Shown piece after piece: positions 52,466-61,725 of a stretch of DNA of 64,000 nt. The notes below the pieces were generated by a model. The model was not told the DNA's origin, ran no database searches, and saw nothing but the letters and a program-made list of their open reading frames with translations. The translations under genes and the position numbers were made by a program. Every line of letters begins with the position of its first letter. The stretch's first letter is position 1. Origin of the DNA: Salinicoccus hispanicus (GTDB lineage Bacteria > Bacillota > Bacilli > Staphylococcales > Salinicoccaceae); contig NZ_WUUK01000002.1 in assembly GCF_009831115.1 (NCBI RefSeq), forward strand, positions 1 to 64,000. The letters are read 5' to 3'.

Positions 52466-53560
52466 CTATGCATTTTCCAGCTGCTTTTCCTTGCTCTTGT
52501 TGTCCATGCCTTCTTCATCAAGGTTTTTGCGTACATCTGTCATATTATATTTCGGCTTGTGCTTGCCCTGCTGGATATCGAGCGCATAGTGGCAGGCGAC
52601 ACTGTGCTTATCCTTGTAGATTTCATCTTTCTCTTCCAGTAGAGGCACCTCTGTACGGCATTTATCCGTCGCAAATGGACATCTTGTATGGAAACGGCAG
52701 CCTGTCGGCGGGTCGATCGGAGAAGGGACGTCTCCACGCAGGAAGATCCGCTCCGCTTTCTTTTTCGGATTCGGCACGGGAATTGCAGACAGCAGTGCTT
52801 TTGTATAAGGATGCTGAGGGTTCTCGAAGATGCTCTTCGTTTCTCCCATTTCTACAATTTTTCCAAGGTACATTACAATGATCCGATCCGATATGTGACG
52901 GACAACACCAAGGTCGTGTGCGATGAAAAGGTAGGTGAGCCCCATCTCTCGCTGCAGACGCTTGAGCAGGTTCAGAACCTGTGCCTGGATGGATACATCG
53001 AGGGCGCTGACTGCTTCATCACAGATGATCAGTTTCGGATTGACCGACAGTGCACGTGCAATACCGACACGCTGTCTCTGTCCACCTGAAAATTCATGAG
53101 GGAAACGATCGATCTGGTGCTTCTGCAGGCCGACGGTTTCCATCAGCTCGACTATGCGTGCATTGCGTTCTTTTTTAGGGACGACATTTTGGATTTCCAT
53201 TGCTTCATTGAGCGTCTGGCGTACAGTTTTACGAGGGTTGAGTGATGCGTAGGGATCCTGGAATATGATCTGCATCTCACTCCGCATTCTTCGCATTTCC
53301 TTAGCGCTCATGCCGAGGACATCCTTGCCTTCAAACTCGACCTTGCCTGCTGTCGGTTCATCAAGGCGGAGTATTGCACGCCCTGTAGTGGACTTTCCAC
53401 AGCCGGACTCACCAACGACAGAAACGGTCTCCCCCTTACCAATGGCAAAGGAGATGTCATCAACTGCTTTGACGTGATTGACAGTACGTCCAAGAAATCC
53501 CCCTTTTATCGGGAAATACTGCTTCAGATTATCAATTTTAAGTAGTGGTTTCTCTGTCAT
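52466..53560 (-). CDS. Peptide/glutathione-type ABC importer, ATPase F
   Basis: A 364-residue OppF/DppF-type ATPase: Walker A GESGCGKST, signature EFSGGQRQRVGIARAL, Walker B LIICDEAVSALDVSIQ, H-loop AHDL. The C-terminal oligopeptide-transporter extension has the Cys-rich segment GCRFHTRCPFATDKC (iron-sulfur-like cysteines of the family). A ~50-residue lysine- and glutamate-rich tail follows. It is last in the minus-strand operon permease C - permease B - ATPase D - ATPase F and overlaps ATPase D by 23 bases. Confidence 0.94.
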   Translation of the reverse strand: MTEKPLLKIDNLKQYFPIKGGFLGRTVNHVKAVDDISFAIGKGETVSVVGESGCGKSTTGRAILRLDEPTAGKVEFEGKDVLGMSAKEMRRMRSEMQIIFQDPYASLNPRKTVRQTLNEAMEIQNVVPKKERNARIVELMETVGLQKHQIDRFPHEFSGGQRQRVGIARALSVNPKLIICDEAVSALDVSIQAQVLNLLKRLQREMGLTYLFIAHDLGVVRHISDRIIVMYLGKIVEMGETKSIFENPQHPYTKALLSAIPVPNPKKKAERIFLRGDVPSPIDPPTGCRFHTRCPFATDKCRTEVPLLEEKDEIYKDKHSVACHYALDIQQGKHKPKYNMTDVRKNLDEEGMDNKSKEKQLENA

Positions 53561-54554
53561 AGACTGCTACTCCCTTCTCGCCATCCCATTCTTCGGTATA
53601 GATCCAGCATCTGACATCATTTCCGTCTTCCTGGGTTTCCAGTCCAGGAAGCTTGCTGCATATGTCCGATGCATGCGGACATCTCGGTGCAAAACGGCAG
53701 CCTGTCGGCATCTCATCTGGTGCAGGGACATTGCCTTTGATCGGTATCAGTTCATCCTGGTCGATATCATGGCGGGGAAGTGAGTTCAGAAGACCGACAG
53801 TGTAAGGATGTTTGGGGTTTTCGAATAAAGTCTCTACGTCTGCGTACTCGACTACTTTCCCGCAGTACATGACAGCAACATAGTCGCACGTTTCCGCAAC
53901 GACTCCGAGGTCGTGTGTGATCATGATGACACTCATGCCGATTTCATTCTGAAGTTCTTTGATGAGTTCGAGAATCTGCGCCTGGATGGTGACATCAAGT
54001 GCAGTAGTCGGTTCATCGGCAATCAGGAGTTCCGGTCTGCATGCAAGCGCCATGGCAATCATGACACGCTGTCGCATGCCACCGGACAATTCGTATGGAT
54101 ATTGATCGACTCGTTTGGCAGGGGAGGGAATGCCGACAAGCTCAAGCATTTCGATTGCCCGCTTCGTTCCTTCCTTTTTACCGAGTCCCTGGTGGATCTT
54201 GTACGATTCTCTCATTTGCTGACCGATGGTATAGACCGGATTAAGTGAAGTCATAGGTTCCTGGAAGATCATGGATATTTCATTTCCCCGGATGTCCCTC
54301 ATTCGGGAGTTTTTTGACTCTGTAAGTTCTTCTCCCTTGAAGTTGATGCTGCCTCCGACGATTTTACCGGGTCTTTCTATGAGTTGCAGGATGGACAGGG
54401 CAGTAATGCTCTTGCCGGAACCGGACTCTCCGACAATTCCCAGAGTTTTTCCTTCCGGCACCTGGAAAGTCACCCCATCGACTGCTTTCACTTCATTTCC
54501 TTCGATAAAGAAGGAGGTTCTCAAGTCTTTTATATCAAGAATATTTTCTGACAC
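53538..54554 (-). CDS. Peptide/glutathione-type ABC importer, ATPase D
   Basis: A 338-residue OppD/DppD-type ATPase. Walker [10 protein letters not shown]-loop region [15 protein letters not shown], signature [15 protein letters not shown], Walker [17 protein letters not shown], and the C-terminal [15 protein letters not shown]. Start GTG at 54554 is eight bases after GGGAG; a TTG five codons earlier lies in that site. It forms the heterodimer with ATPase F. Confidence 0.94.
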   Translation of the reverse strand: MSENILDIKDLRTSFFIEGNEVKAVDGVTFQVPEGKTLGIVGESGSGKSITALSILQLIERPGKIVGGSINFKGEELTESKNSRMRDIRGNEISMIFQEPMTSLNPVYTIGQQMRESYKIHQGLGKKEGTKRAIEMLELVGIPSPAKRVDQYPYELSGGMRQRVMIAMALACRPELLIADEPTTALDVTIQAQILELIKELQNEIGMSVIMITHDLGVVAETCDYVAVMYCGKVVEYADVETLFENPKHPYTVGLLNSLPRHDIDQDELIPIKGNVPAPDEMPTGCRFAPRCPHASDICSKLPGLETQEDGNDVRCWIYTEEWDGEKGVAVYDRETTT

Positions 54555-54570
54555 ATGTGTCACTCCCAAC

Positions 54571-55491
54571 TTAGTTTAGGTCGACGCGTTTATTAAGGAA
54601 CCTGTAGGATATATCAACAACAAGGTTCACTACGACGAAGGATACTGCGACGACAAGTACGGCACCCTGGACGATAGGAAAATCCCTCTGGAGGATGGCG
54701 TCGATGATGAGGCGCCCGAGTCCATTGATTGCGAAAACACTTTCGGTAAGAACTGAACCGGCCAGAAAGTAGCCGAACTGCAGTCCAATTACTGTCACTA
54801 CAGGAATCATGGCATTCTTCAGTGCATGTCTGAAGATGACCACGCGTTCTTTTACCCCTTTTGCTCTCGCAGTTCTGATGTAGTCCTGCGATATGACATC
54901 GAGCATGCTGCTTCTCGTCATACGTGCGATAATCGCCGCCCCGGCTGTACCAAGGGCAATAACAGGCAGGACAAGCTGATCGGGATCTCCCCAACCGGTC
55001 GGTGACAGCCACCCGAGATTAATTGAAAACCACTGGATGAGCATCAGACCGAGCCAGAAGTTCGGCATCGACAGGCCGAAGAGAGCCACTACCATGATTG
55101 CGACATCGGAGAAAGTGTATTGGCGTACAGCTGAGACGATACCGGCCAGAAGGCCGAGTACAATTGCGAAAATCATTGAGTAGATTGTCAGTTCCAAGGT
55201 GATCAGGAACCTTGGTTGTATATGGCTGAATACAGGAATGTTATCTCGTATGGATGTGCCGAAGTCGAGCTGCAGCGCGTTGCCCAGGAAGTTGAAGTAC
55301 TGGACATGGAGCGGGTCATTGAGTCCCAGGCGCTGTTCGATCGCCTCGACAGTTGCCTGTGGTGCACTTTCTCCGGCCATGATCACCGCCGGATTACCCG
55401 GAGTCAGGTGCATCAGACTGAATACGAGAATGGTCACCCCAAGCAGTACAGGGATCAGCTGCAGTAGTCTGCGAATGATAAATGTAGTCAT
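54571..55491 (-). CDS. Peptide/glutathione-type ABC importer, permease B
   Basis: A 306-residue permease of the DppB/OppB/GsiC type: FIIRRLLQLIPVLLGVTILVF at the N-terminus, about six membrane helices, and the coupling loop YIRTARAKGVKERVVIFRHALKN (EAA-type). It begins 10 bases after permease C and has a strong AGGAGG. Confidence 0.94.
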   Translation of the reverse strand: MTTFIIRRLLQLIPVLLGVTILVFSLMHLTPGNPAVIMAGESAPQATVEAIEQRLGLNDPLHVQYFNFLGNALQLDFGTSIRDNIPVFSHIQPRFLITLELTIYSMIFAIVLGLLAGIVSAVRQYTFSDVAIMVVALFGLSMPNFWLGLMLIQWFSINLGWLSPTGWGDPDQLVLPVIALGTAGAAIIARMTRSSMLDVISQDYIRTARAKGVKERVVIFRHALKNAMIPVVTVIGLQFGYFLAGSVLTESVFAINGLGRLIIDAILQRDFPIVQGAVLVVAVSFVVVNLVVDISYRFLNKRVDLN

Positions 55492-55501
55492 ATGATGCCT
55501 C

Positions 55502-56410
55502 CTATTTTCTCATTTTCGGATCAAGTGCATCTCTCAATCCGTCTCCGAATAGATTGAATGCAAGTACCACGATGACGATCATCATGCCAGGGAACAGTGT
55601 GATATGCCCTGCCTGATACATATAGTTTCTTCCGTCATTGAGCATGGCACCCCATTCAGGCGTCGGCGGCTGTACACCGAGCCCGAGGAATGAAAGTCCG
55701 GCAGCAGTGAGGATTGCTGTTGCGATGAAAAGTGTTGTATTGACAATGATCGGTGACATGATATTCGGTAGTATGTGCTGGAATATGATCTTGACGTCAC
55801 GTGCACCGAGTGCCCGGATTGCATCGACATACTCCAGTTTTTTAGTTGTCAGTGTCGAACCTCTGACAATCCGGGCAAACTGGGGAATGGCTCCGATTGC
55901 GATGGCGATCGTCACATTGATTGTACTGCCTCCAAGGACACTGACGATGGCAAGCGCCAGCAGGATACCTGGGAACGCAAGTAGAACGTCCATGAGTCTC
56001 ATGACGATGGTATCAAACCATCCGCCATAATAGCCGGCAAGGATGCCGAGTGGTACACCGACAAGTCCTGCCAGGAATGTTGCTGCAAACCCTACCCCTA
56101 ATGTTATGTACATGCCATGCAGTATTCTTATGAAAATATCTCTGCCCAGATGATCTGTTCCGAACCAGTGGGCAGCCGATGGGCTTTCCAGCTTGGCTGT
56201 GAGATTTGTGGCATTTGAACTTATGCCTGTCAATCCGTAATTGGCATCGATTGCACCAAATATCGATACCACGAAAAAGAATGCGAGGACATAGAAGCCG
56301 ACAAGGGCGGATTTATTCTTTTTGAGACGTCTGAATGTATCTTTAAAACTCTTTACCCGCGGATTTACCGGTCTGGTATCACGAATTCTTTCTTTAGAAG
56401 CAACTACCAT
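55502..56410 (-). CDS. Peptide/glutathione-type ABC importer, permease C
   Basis: A 302-residue permease of the DppC/OppC/GsiD type: N-terminal OppC_N helix (NKSALVGFYVLAFFFVVSIFG), the GTDHLGRDIFIRILHGMYITLGVG motif and EAA loop YVDAIRALGARDVKIIFQHILPN. First gene of the minus-strand operon. Its leader contains an almost perfect CodY box 28 bases before the start, and the binding-protein genes are divergent upstream. Confidence 0.94.
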   Translation of the reverse strand: MVVASKERIRDTRPVNPRVKSFKDTFRRLKKNKSALVGFYVLAFFFVVSIFGAIDANYGLTGISSNATNLTAKLESPSAAHWFGTDHLGRDIFIRILHGMYITLGVGFAATFLAGLVGVPLGILAGYYGGWFDTIVMRLMDVLLAFPGILLALAIVSVLGGSTINVTIAIAIGAIPQFARIVRGSTLTTKKLEYVDAIRALGARDVKIIFQHILPNIMSPIIVNTTLFIATAILTAAGLSFLGLGVQPPTPEWGAMLNDGRNYMYQAGHITLFPGMMIVIVVLAFNLFGDGLRDALDPKMRK

Positions 56411-56437
56411 GGTCTGACCTCCTGAAAATCATGATTG

Positions 56438-56452
56438 AATTTTATGAAAATT
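56438..56452. promoter_or_regulatory. CodY-type box upstream of permease C
   Basis: AATTTTATGAAAATT matches the CodY motif AATTTTCWGAAAATT at 14 of 15 positions. It lies in the 295-base divergent region between the transporter operon and the first binding-protein gene. A weaker 11/15 match sits at 56586-56600. CodY represses peptide uptake when branched-chain amino acids and GTP are high. Confidence 0.75.
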
Positions 56453-56708
56453 CTTTAATGGTTATTCATTATGATACATTTCTCGAGCCAATATATCAAT
56501 ATTTATAAGGCAACAGAAATTGTTCCCCAATCTTATTGAAGAAATATTTTTACAAATGTGTAATAAGACTATTGTGGGAACTCTCCATTTTCAGATATAT
56601 ATAATTTATTGAACTCAAGGAGTTGAACTATGCAGAATGATACTATAACATGAAATCATATTTAATACATAGTCATCTAGTAGGATAATAAATTAAAGGA
56701 GTGTATTG

Positions 56709-58370
56709 ATGAAGAAAACTGCAGGCATATTTCTGATGTTTTGTCTTTTCGTACTCACAGGATGTACGGATGATAGCGATGTTGGTTCGAATACCGAAAA
56801 TCAAAGTCAGAATGGAGGAGACTTCATACTTTCTACAAGCAGCGATCTTGTCTCGCTGGATCCTCACGGCAGTAACGATCTGCCTTCGGATAAAGTGCGC
56901 AATACGATTTATGAAGGTCTCGTCACACAGAACGAAGACTTGGAGATTGAACCTTTGCTGGCTAAGGAATGGGAACAGACAGATGATGTGACATGGGTGT
57001 TCACACTGCGAGAAGATGTTTCATTCCATGATGGCAGCCCTTTTGATGCGGAAGTGGTCAAAGCCAATCTGGAGAGAGTAGTGGATCCAGGAATTGCTTC
57101 ACCTAGAATGAATCTGTTTGAAATGATAGAGTCGGTTGAAGTATTGGACGAGTATCAGGTTGAGATTGTAACCGCGTATCCATTTGCTCCGCTCCTCAAT
57201 CATCTGACACATGATGGGGGCGGCATGATAAGCAAGGAAGTCATTGATGAGGATTACAGCAATGCTCTGGAAGAGGCTGGTCTTGATATGACGGTTGAGG
57301 AACTGTACAGTTCGAGAGAATCCGATGCAGACGGATACGATGAAATCAGCAGCGATATCTCGGAATATCTGCATACAGTAGTGGAGCAGAAACCTGTCGG
57401 GACCGGCTATCTGCAGCTGCAGGAGCGAAATCCGGGCGAGTCGACGACCTTGTCCAGATTCGATGACTACTGGGACACGCCGGCAAACCTCGATACTGTT
57501 ACATATAAAGTAGTAGCGGAGACAGGTTCCCAGGTTGCTGAACTCGAAACTGGCGCTTCGCATATGATCAGTGGATTTGATGCAAGTAATATCGAAAGAA
57601 TAGAAAATAATCCAGAGACGCACATGTATACTTTTCATTCCATCTCCATGGAATACGTAGGTTTCAATACCAGCAAGGCGCCTTTGGATGATAAAAGAGT
57701 GCGTCAGGCCATCACCCATGTATTTGATAAGGAAGAAGTGCTCGCAGGGATCTACAACGGTACAGGCAGAGCACTTGAAGGTCCATTACAGCCGGAGGTG
57801 CTCGGGTATGATGAAAATATTGAAGGATTGAAATATGATGTGGATCGTGCCAAAGAACTTATGGCAGAAGCAGGATACGAAGATGGGTTTGAAATATCCA
57901 TCATTACAAACGATACACCGGAGAGGGTCGATGTGGCTGTGTATCTTCAGGAGGCACTCCAGGAGCTGAACATTGAAGCCACGGTGGAGCAGATCGAATG
58001 GGGCGCATATCTTGAGAGGGCCAGTACAGGTGACCATGATATATTCCTATTGGGATGGCCGAATACAACAGGAGATCCGGACCAGGGATTATGGCCGTTA
58101 TACCACTCTTCCATGATCGGCAGCCAGGGGAACCGTTTCTTCTTTGAAAACGATGAACTGGATACTTTACTTGAAGCAGGCAGACAGGAAACCGACATGG
58201 AAGAGCGGGAGCAGATCTATCAGGATGCACAGCAGCTGCTGATAGAAGAAGCGCCGTCAATATTCATGAGACAGGCGGAAAGTACAAATGCGTATAGGGA
58301 TGAAGTGGAAGGTCTGACGATTGACCGCTATAACAAACCGGACTTCAGAAATGTTACTTTGGAAAATTAA
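56709..58370 (+). CDS. Peptide/glutathione-type ABC substrate-binding lipoprotein 1
   Basis: A 553-residue SBP_bac_5 lipoprotein: signal peptide with lipobox VLTGC, then LVSLDPHGSNDLPSDKVR, WVFTLREDVSFHDG, VEIVTAYPFAPLLNHLTH and the C-terminal QDAQQLLIEEAPSIF. The combination with DppBCDF-type partners resembles glutathione-binding GsiB/GisD more than OppA. The start at 56709 has AGGAG seven bases upstream; a TTG one codon earlier is too close. Divergent from the permease/ATPase operon and followed by its own terminator, then a close paralogue. Confidence 0.92.
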   Translation: MKKTAGIFLMFCLFVLTGCTDDSDVGSNTENQSQNGGDFILSTSSDLVSLDPHGSNDLPSDKVRNTIYEGLVTQNEDLEIEPLLAKEWEQTDDVTWVFTLREDVSFHDGSPFDAEVVKANLERVVDPGIASPRMNLFEMIESVEVLDEYQVEIVTAYPFAPLLNHLTHDGGGMISKEVIDEDYSNALEEAGLDMTVEELYSSRESDADGYDEISSDISEYLHTVVEQKPVGTGYLQLQERNPGESTTLSRFDDYWDTPANLDTVTYKVVAETGSQVAELETGASHMISGFDASNIERIENNPETHMYTFHSISMEYVGFNTSKAPLDDKRVRQAITHVFDKEEVLAGIYNGTGRALEGPLQPEVLGYDENIEGLKYDVDRAKELMAEAGYEDGFEISIITNDTPERVDVAVYLQEALQELNIEATVEQIEWGAYLERASTGDHDIFLLGWPNTTGDPDQGLWPLYHSSMIGSQGNRFFFENDELDTLLEAGRQETDMEEREQIYQDAQQLLIEEAPSIFMRQAESTNAYRDEVEGLTIDRYNKPDFRNVTLEN

Positions 58371-58377
58371 TGATTGG

Positions 58378-58426
58378 GAATGGAACGTGGATATGTCATG
58401 TCGGCATACCCACGTTCCATTCTTAT
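58378..58426 (+). terminator. Terminator between the two binding-protein genes
   Basis: GAATGGAACGTGG pairs with CCACGTTCCATTC (13 bp, 19-base loop), followed by T-rich sequence. The paralogues are thus separate transcripts. Confidence 0.87.
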
Positions 58427-58429
58427 TTC

Positions 58430-58479
58430 AATATTTCTGAATATTCCTTATTGAAAGAATAATCCTACTGTTATAAGAT
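58430..58479 (+). promoter_or_regulatory. Promoter and CodY-like palindrome of the second binding-protein gene
   Basis: AATATT-TCTG-AATATT (58430-58445) matches CodY consensus at 12 of 15 positions including the CWG core, and abuts a promoter (TTGAAA 58451-58456; TAAGAT 58474-58479, 17 bases). Confidence 0.5.
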
Positions 58480-58545
58480 AGGTTTATCCCGAATATACAT
58501 AGAAGTTGTGATGGTGGGAGAAGATGACTACAGGGGGAATGGTAA

Positions 58546-60225
58546 ATGAAGAATTACTTGAAATTGCTGCTGCTCAGCGTTTTTGTTCTTGTACTTGCGG
58601 CATGTACCGACGATAGCAGTGTCGAGCCTGAAGGAGATGCTGGCGGTGATGAAGCATCCAGTGGAGGCGGCGATATGATCCTGTCCTTCCCGAGTGACGC
58701 AGTATCCATGGATCCGCATGGCAGTAACGATGTGCCATCCGAGCAGGTAAGGGATACGATGTATGAAGGACTTGTGACGCAGGATGAAAATCTTGAAGTT
58801 GCTCCATTGCTCGCCACGGAGTGGGAACAGACCGATGATACGACATGGCTGTTCACTTTGAGGGAAGGTGTCACCTTCCATGATGGTAGTGAGTTCAATG
58901 CAGAAGTTGTTAAAAAGAATCTTGACCGTCTGCTGGATACTGCTGCTGCCTCTGAACGCGCATTCGTTCTTGAGATGATTGAAGAAGTGAATGTTGTAGA
59001 TGACTATCAGGTCGAAGTCGTCACTGAATATCCATTTGCACCAATCCTCAACCACCTGACGCATGGCGCAGGTAAGATGATGAGTGGGGATCTGATTGAT
59101 GAAGATTATCAAAATGCGATTGATGAAGCGGGTCTTGATATGACTCCCGCCGACTACTATGAAGTGCGCGAAGCAGGAGGGGCCGAGTACGATGAGGTCT
59201 CTGGTTCGATCAGTGAATATATCGGTACAGTTGTAGAGCAGAATCCGGTTGGTTCGGGATATCTGCAGTTTGAAAATAGAAATCCAGGCGAGAGTACTGA
59301 ACTCGTCGCTTTTGAAGACTACTGGGATGGTGCGCCGACGATTGACTCCGCAACATTCAAAGTGGTTTCTGAAACAGGATCAAGAATTGCAGAACTCGAA
59401 ACAGGCTCTTCCGATTTCATCGCACAGGTCGAGTCCAGCAATATTGAGCGTATGGAAAGCAACGAAGACGTGACATTGGAGCGTACAGACTCGGTATCCA
59501 TCGACTACATCGGCTTCAACGTACAAAAAGAGCCGTTTGATGACCCGCAGGTACGTACTGCCATCACTCATGCGTTTGACAAGGAAGCGGTATTATCCGG
59601 TGTCTACAATGATTCGGGTACGGCAGCAGCCGGACCGCTTGCTCCAGGCATCATGGGAAGCAGCGACAGCCTTGAAGGACCTCAATATGATATGGATCAG
59701 GCACGTGAACTGCTTGCTGAAGCAGGATACGAAGACGGGTTCGACGTCAATCTAATGGTGAACGATGACAACCCTGAGCGTATCGATATGGCTATATGGC
59801 TGCAGGAATCACTGGCAGAACTCAATATCAATGTCAATATCCAGCAGGTCGAGTGGGGTGCGTACCTTGAGATGACCGGTAATGGCGAGCATGACATGTT
59901 CATTCTTGGCTGGTCGAACACTACCGGCGACCCTGATAATGGTATTTCTCCACTGTTCCATTCAGACATGGTCGGTGCAGAAGGTAACCGTTCATTCTTC
60001 GAAAATGATGAACTTGATGCACTGCTTGATGAAGGTAAGCGGGAGTCGGATGATGCAGCAAGAGAAGAAATTTATCAGGAAGCACAACAGCTCCTGGTTG
60101 ATGAAGCACCTGCCATCTTCGTCAGACACTCCGAGAACCTCAATGCCTTCAGTAATAACGTGGAAAACATTGGGATCGACCGCTATAATATCTACGACCT
60201 CAGAGATGTCAACATCAGTGAATAG
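58546..60225 (+). CDS. Peptide/glutathione-type ABC substrate-binding lipoprotein 2
   Basis: A 559-residue SBP_bac_5 lipoprotein: lipobox LAACT region (VLVLAACTDD), then an acidic Gly/Ser linker, AVSMDPHGSNDVPSEQVR, WLFTLREGVTFHDG, VEVVTEYPFAPILNHLTHG, and QEAQQLLVDEAPAIF. It is clearly a paralogue of the protein encoded just upstream, with most positions alike in the N-terminal third. Having two receptors for one permease/ATPase set suggests two ligands or two affinities. ATG follows AGGGGG. A very strong terminator follows. Confidence 0.92.
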   Translation: MKNYLKLLLLSVFVLVLAACTDDSSVEPEGDAGGDEASSGGGDMILSFPSDAVSMDPHGSNDVPSEQVRDTMYEGLVTQDENLEVAPLLATEWEQTDDTTWLFTLREGVTFHDGSEFNAEVVKKNLDRLLDTAAASERAFVLEMIEEVNVVDDYQVEVVTEYPFAPILNHLTHGAGKMMSGDLIDEDYQNAIDEAGLDMTPADYYEVREAGGAEYDEVSGSISEYIGTVVEQNPVGSGYLQFENRNPGESTELVAFEDYWDGAPTIDSATFKVVSETGSRIAELETGSSDFIAQVESSNIERMESNEDVTLERTDSVSIDYIGFNVQKEPFDDPQVRTAITHAFDKEAVLSGVYNDSGTAAAGPLAPGIMGSSDSLEGPQYDMDQARELLAEAGYEDGFDVNLMVNDDNPERIDMAIWLQESLAELNINVNIQQVEWGAYLEMTGNGEHDMFILGWSNTTGDPDNGISPLFHSDMVGAEGNRSFFENDELDALLDEGKRESDDAAREEIYQEAQQLLVDEAPAIFVRHSENLNAFSNNVENIGIDRYNIYDLRDVNISE

Positions 60226-60240
60226 TCATCTATGAAAACG

Positions 60241-60291
60241 AAAAACAAAGGACCGGAGAACATTTGAAATGTTCTCCGGTCCTTTGTTTTT
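60241..60291 (+). terminator. Very strong terminator after the binding-protein genes
   Basis: A perfect 25-bp stem (60241-60265 with 60267-60291) around a single unpaired G, ending in T5. Unusually long and perfect for a bacterial terminator. Confidence 0.93.
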
Positions 60292-60391
60292 CCTGCGAGG
60301 TATTATATACGTATCCCTTTTCCATTGCTTGAATTCTCATGATTGGCTTAAAATGGTATAATCTACAACAGAATGAAAAAAGGGTGATCGA

Positions 60392-60652
60392 ATGAAACGT
60401 CTAACTGCCATCGCAATAGTAGTGCTTCTCGCAGGATGCGGAGAGGATGAAAGCCAGGCGGCAAAAGATCTGGAAACAGTTAATCAGGAGAATAAGTCTC
60501 TGGAAAATAGAATTCAGAATATCAAAGAGGAAAATAGCCAGTTCCAGGAGAATATAGATGCTAAAGAAACAGAACTTGAATCATTAAGGGAAGAAGAGTC
60601 CGGTGCAGCGCAGCAGGGTGATGAAGAAGATACGGAAGATGAGCAGGAGTAG
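60392..60652 (+). CDS. Small coiled-coil lipoprotein
   Basis: An 86-residue lipoprotein: signal peptide MKRLTAIAIVV, lipobox LLAGCG, then a heptad-rich coiled coil (ETVNQENKSLENRIQNIKEE and following) and an acidic tail. No family recognised. ATG follows AAAGGGTG. Its position after the binding proteins is probably incidental because a strong terminator separates them. Confidence 0.68.
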   Translation: MKRLTAIAIVVLLAGCGEDESQAAKDLETVNQENKSLENRIQNIKEENSQFQENIDAKETELESLREEESGAAQQGDEEDTEDEQE

Positions 60653-60725
60653 TCTGTCATGTTAAGATTAAATGCTGTTTAAAAGGGAATATATGAAGTA
60701 AACATTTGAGAGCGAGGAGATTTTC

Positions 60726-61070
60726 ATGCATGAGGAAAAGTTCAACATCATTGAAGGAAAGGAAATGACACTTGAATCATTGGGTTATGAAATAGAAGAA
60801 ATTACCGGGATGGCAGTACAGGACTTCAAAGGGGATACTTCCCGTTTTGTAGCCAAAAAACCCAACCTTGATCAGGAATTTGAAACGTTCAATGTGAGAT
60901 ATGATTTCAAGGAATCCCATGACTTCGTGGATGTAGTATTCACTACTGAAAAGAAAGAGAACCTGGAAGACTATGATTTCGACGACAAAGAAGTGAAAGT
61001 GCAGCTCCTTACCTATAAGAGGATGGACGCACCGACGGATAATGAAAGTGATAAAGTGGAAGAACAGTAA
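60726..61070 (+). CDS. Hypothetical acidic protein
   Basis: A 114-residue acidic protein with no signal peptide or membrane segment. Visible features: an N-terminal EEKFNIIEGKEMTLESLGYEI segment, a central run with likely beta strands (FNVRYDFKESHDFVDVVFTT) and a charged tail. I do not recognise a family. ATG follows GCGAGGAG. No operon partner is evident. Confidence 0.6.
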   Translation: MHEEKFNIIEGKEMTLESLGYEIEEITGMAVQDFKGDTSRFVAKKPNLDQEFETFNVRYDFKESHDFVDVVFTTEKKENLEDYDFDDKEVKVQLLTYKRMDAPTDNESDKVEEQ

Positions 61071-61152
61071 GGGTGTCTGCACTTCTGTCTCTTTCAATTT
61101 TATCTGATGTTTTACAGACGGAGAGCATTAATAATTGAAAGAGTGGTTGAAA

Positions 61153-61713
61153 ATGAGCATGAAATACATCAAAACCAAGCGTTTAATACTGCGTGATTGG
61201 CAGCAGAGCGACATCACTCATTTTATAAGAATGAACCAGGACCCTGATGTACGTCGCTACTTTCCAAACGTTCTGTCCAGAGAAGCATCCAGACAATTTG
61301 TCATCGATGCGCAAAAAGATATTGAAGATAGAGGGTTTGGACTCTTTGCTATAGAGAGAAGAGATACAGGGGAGTTCATTGGTTTTACAGGCATACAAGT
61401 GCTGGAAGAGGATGGCCCTTTCAGACTGGACTTTCTGCCATGCATTGAAATTGGTTGGCGACTGATGAAGAAACATTGGAATCAGGGGTTCGCTACGGAA
61501 GCAGCAGTAGGTGTACTCAAGTTTGCAGAGCGTCATACGGATATAAAAGAAATATATGCTCTTGCAGCAAAGAGGAACTTTCCTTCCATTCATGTCATGG
61601 AGAAGATAGGCATGTCCCAACTGGAAACATTTGATCATCCTCTGATTGCTGATGGTCATTCACTGAAAAAACATATCGTATATAAGCTTGAAATATCAAA
61701 ACGACGCCCCTAG
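61153..61713 (+). CDS. GNAT-family N-acetyltransferase, RimJ/RimL type
   Basis: A 186-residue acetyltransferase of the Acetyltransf_3 type: KTKRLILRDWQQSDI at the start, YFPNVLSREASRQFV, GFTGIQVLEEDGPF, EIGWRLMKKHWNQGFATEA as CoA loop and NFPSIHVMEKIGM. Such proteins acetylate ribosomal proteins or small substrates. The start is uncertain (61153, 61159 or TTG 61135). It ends at a stop codon lying in the centre of a palindrome shared with the convergent LOG gene. Confidence 0.82.
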   Translation: MSMKYIKTKRLILRDWQQSDITHFIRMNQDPDVRRYFPNVLSREASRQFVIDAQKDIEDRGFGLFAIERRDTGEFIGFTGIQVLEEDGPFRLDFLPCIEIGWRLMKKHWNQGFATEAAVGVLKFAERHTDIKEIYALAAKRNFPSIHVMEKIGMSQLETFDHPLIADGHSLKKHIVYKLEISKRRP

Positions 61714-61725
61714 GGGCGTCGTTTT
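61698..61725. terminator. Palindromic terminator containing both convergent stop codons
   Basis: A perfect 14-bp-arm palindrome (AAAACGACGCCCCT / AGGGGCGTCGTTTT) whose central CTAG supplies TAG to both strands (61711-61713 and 61712-61710). Both proteins therefore end in Lys-Arg-Arg-Pro. Confidence 0.93.
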
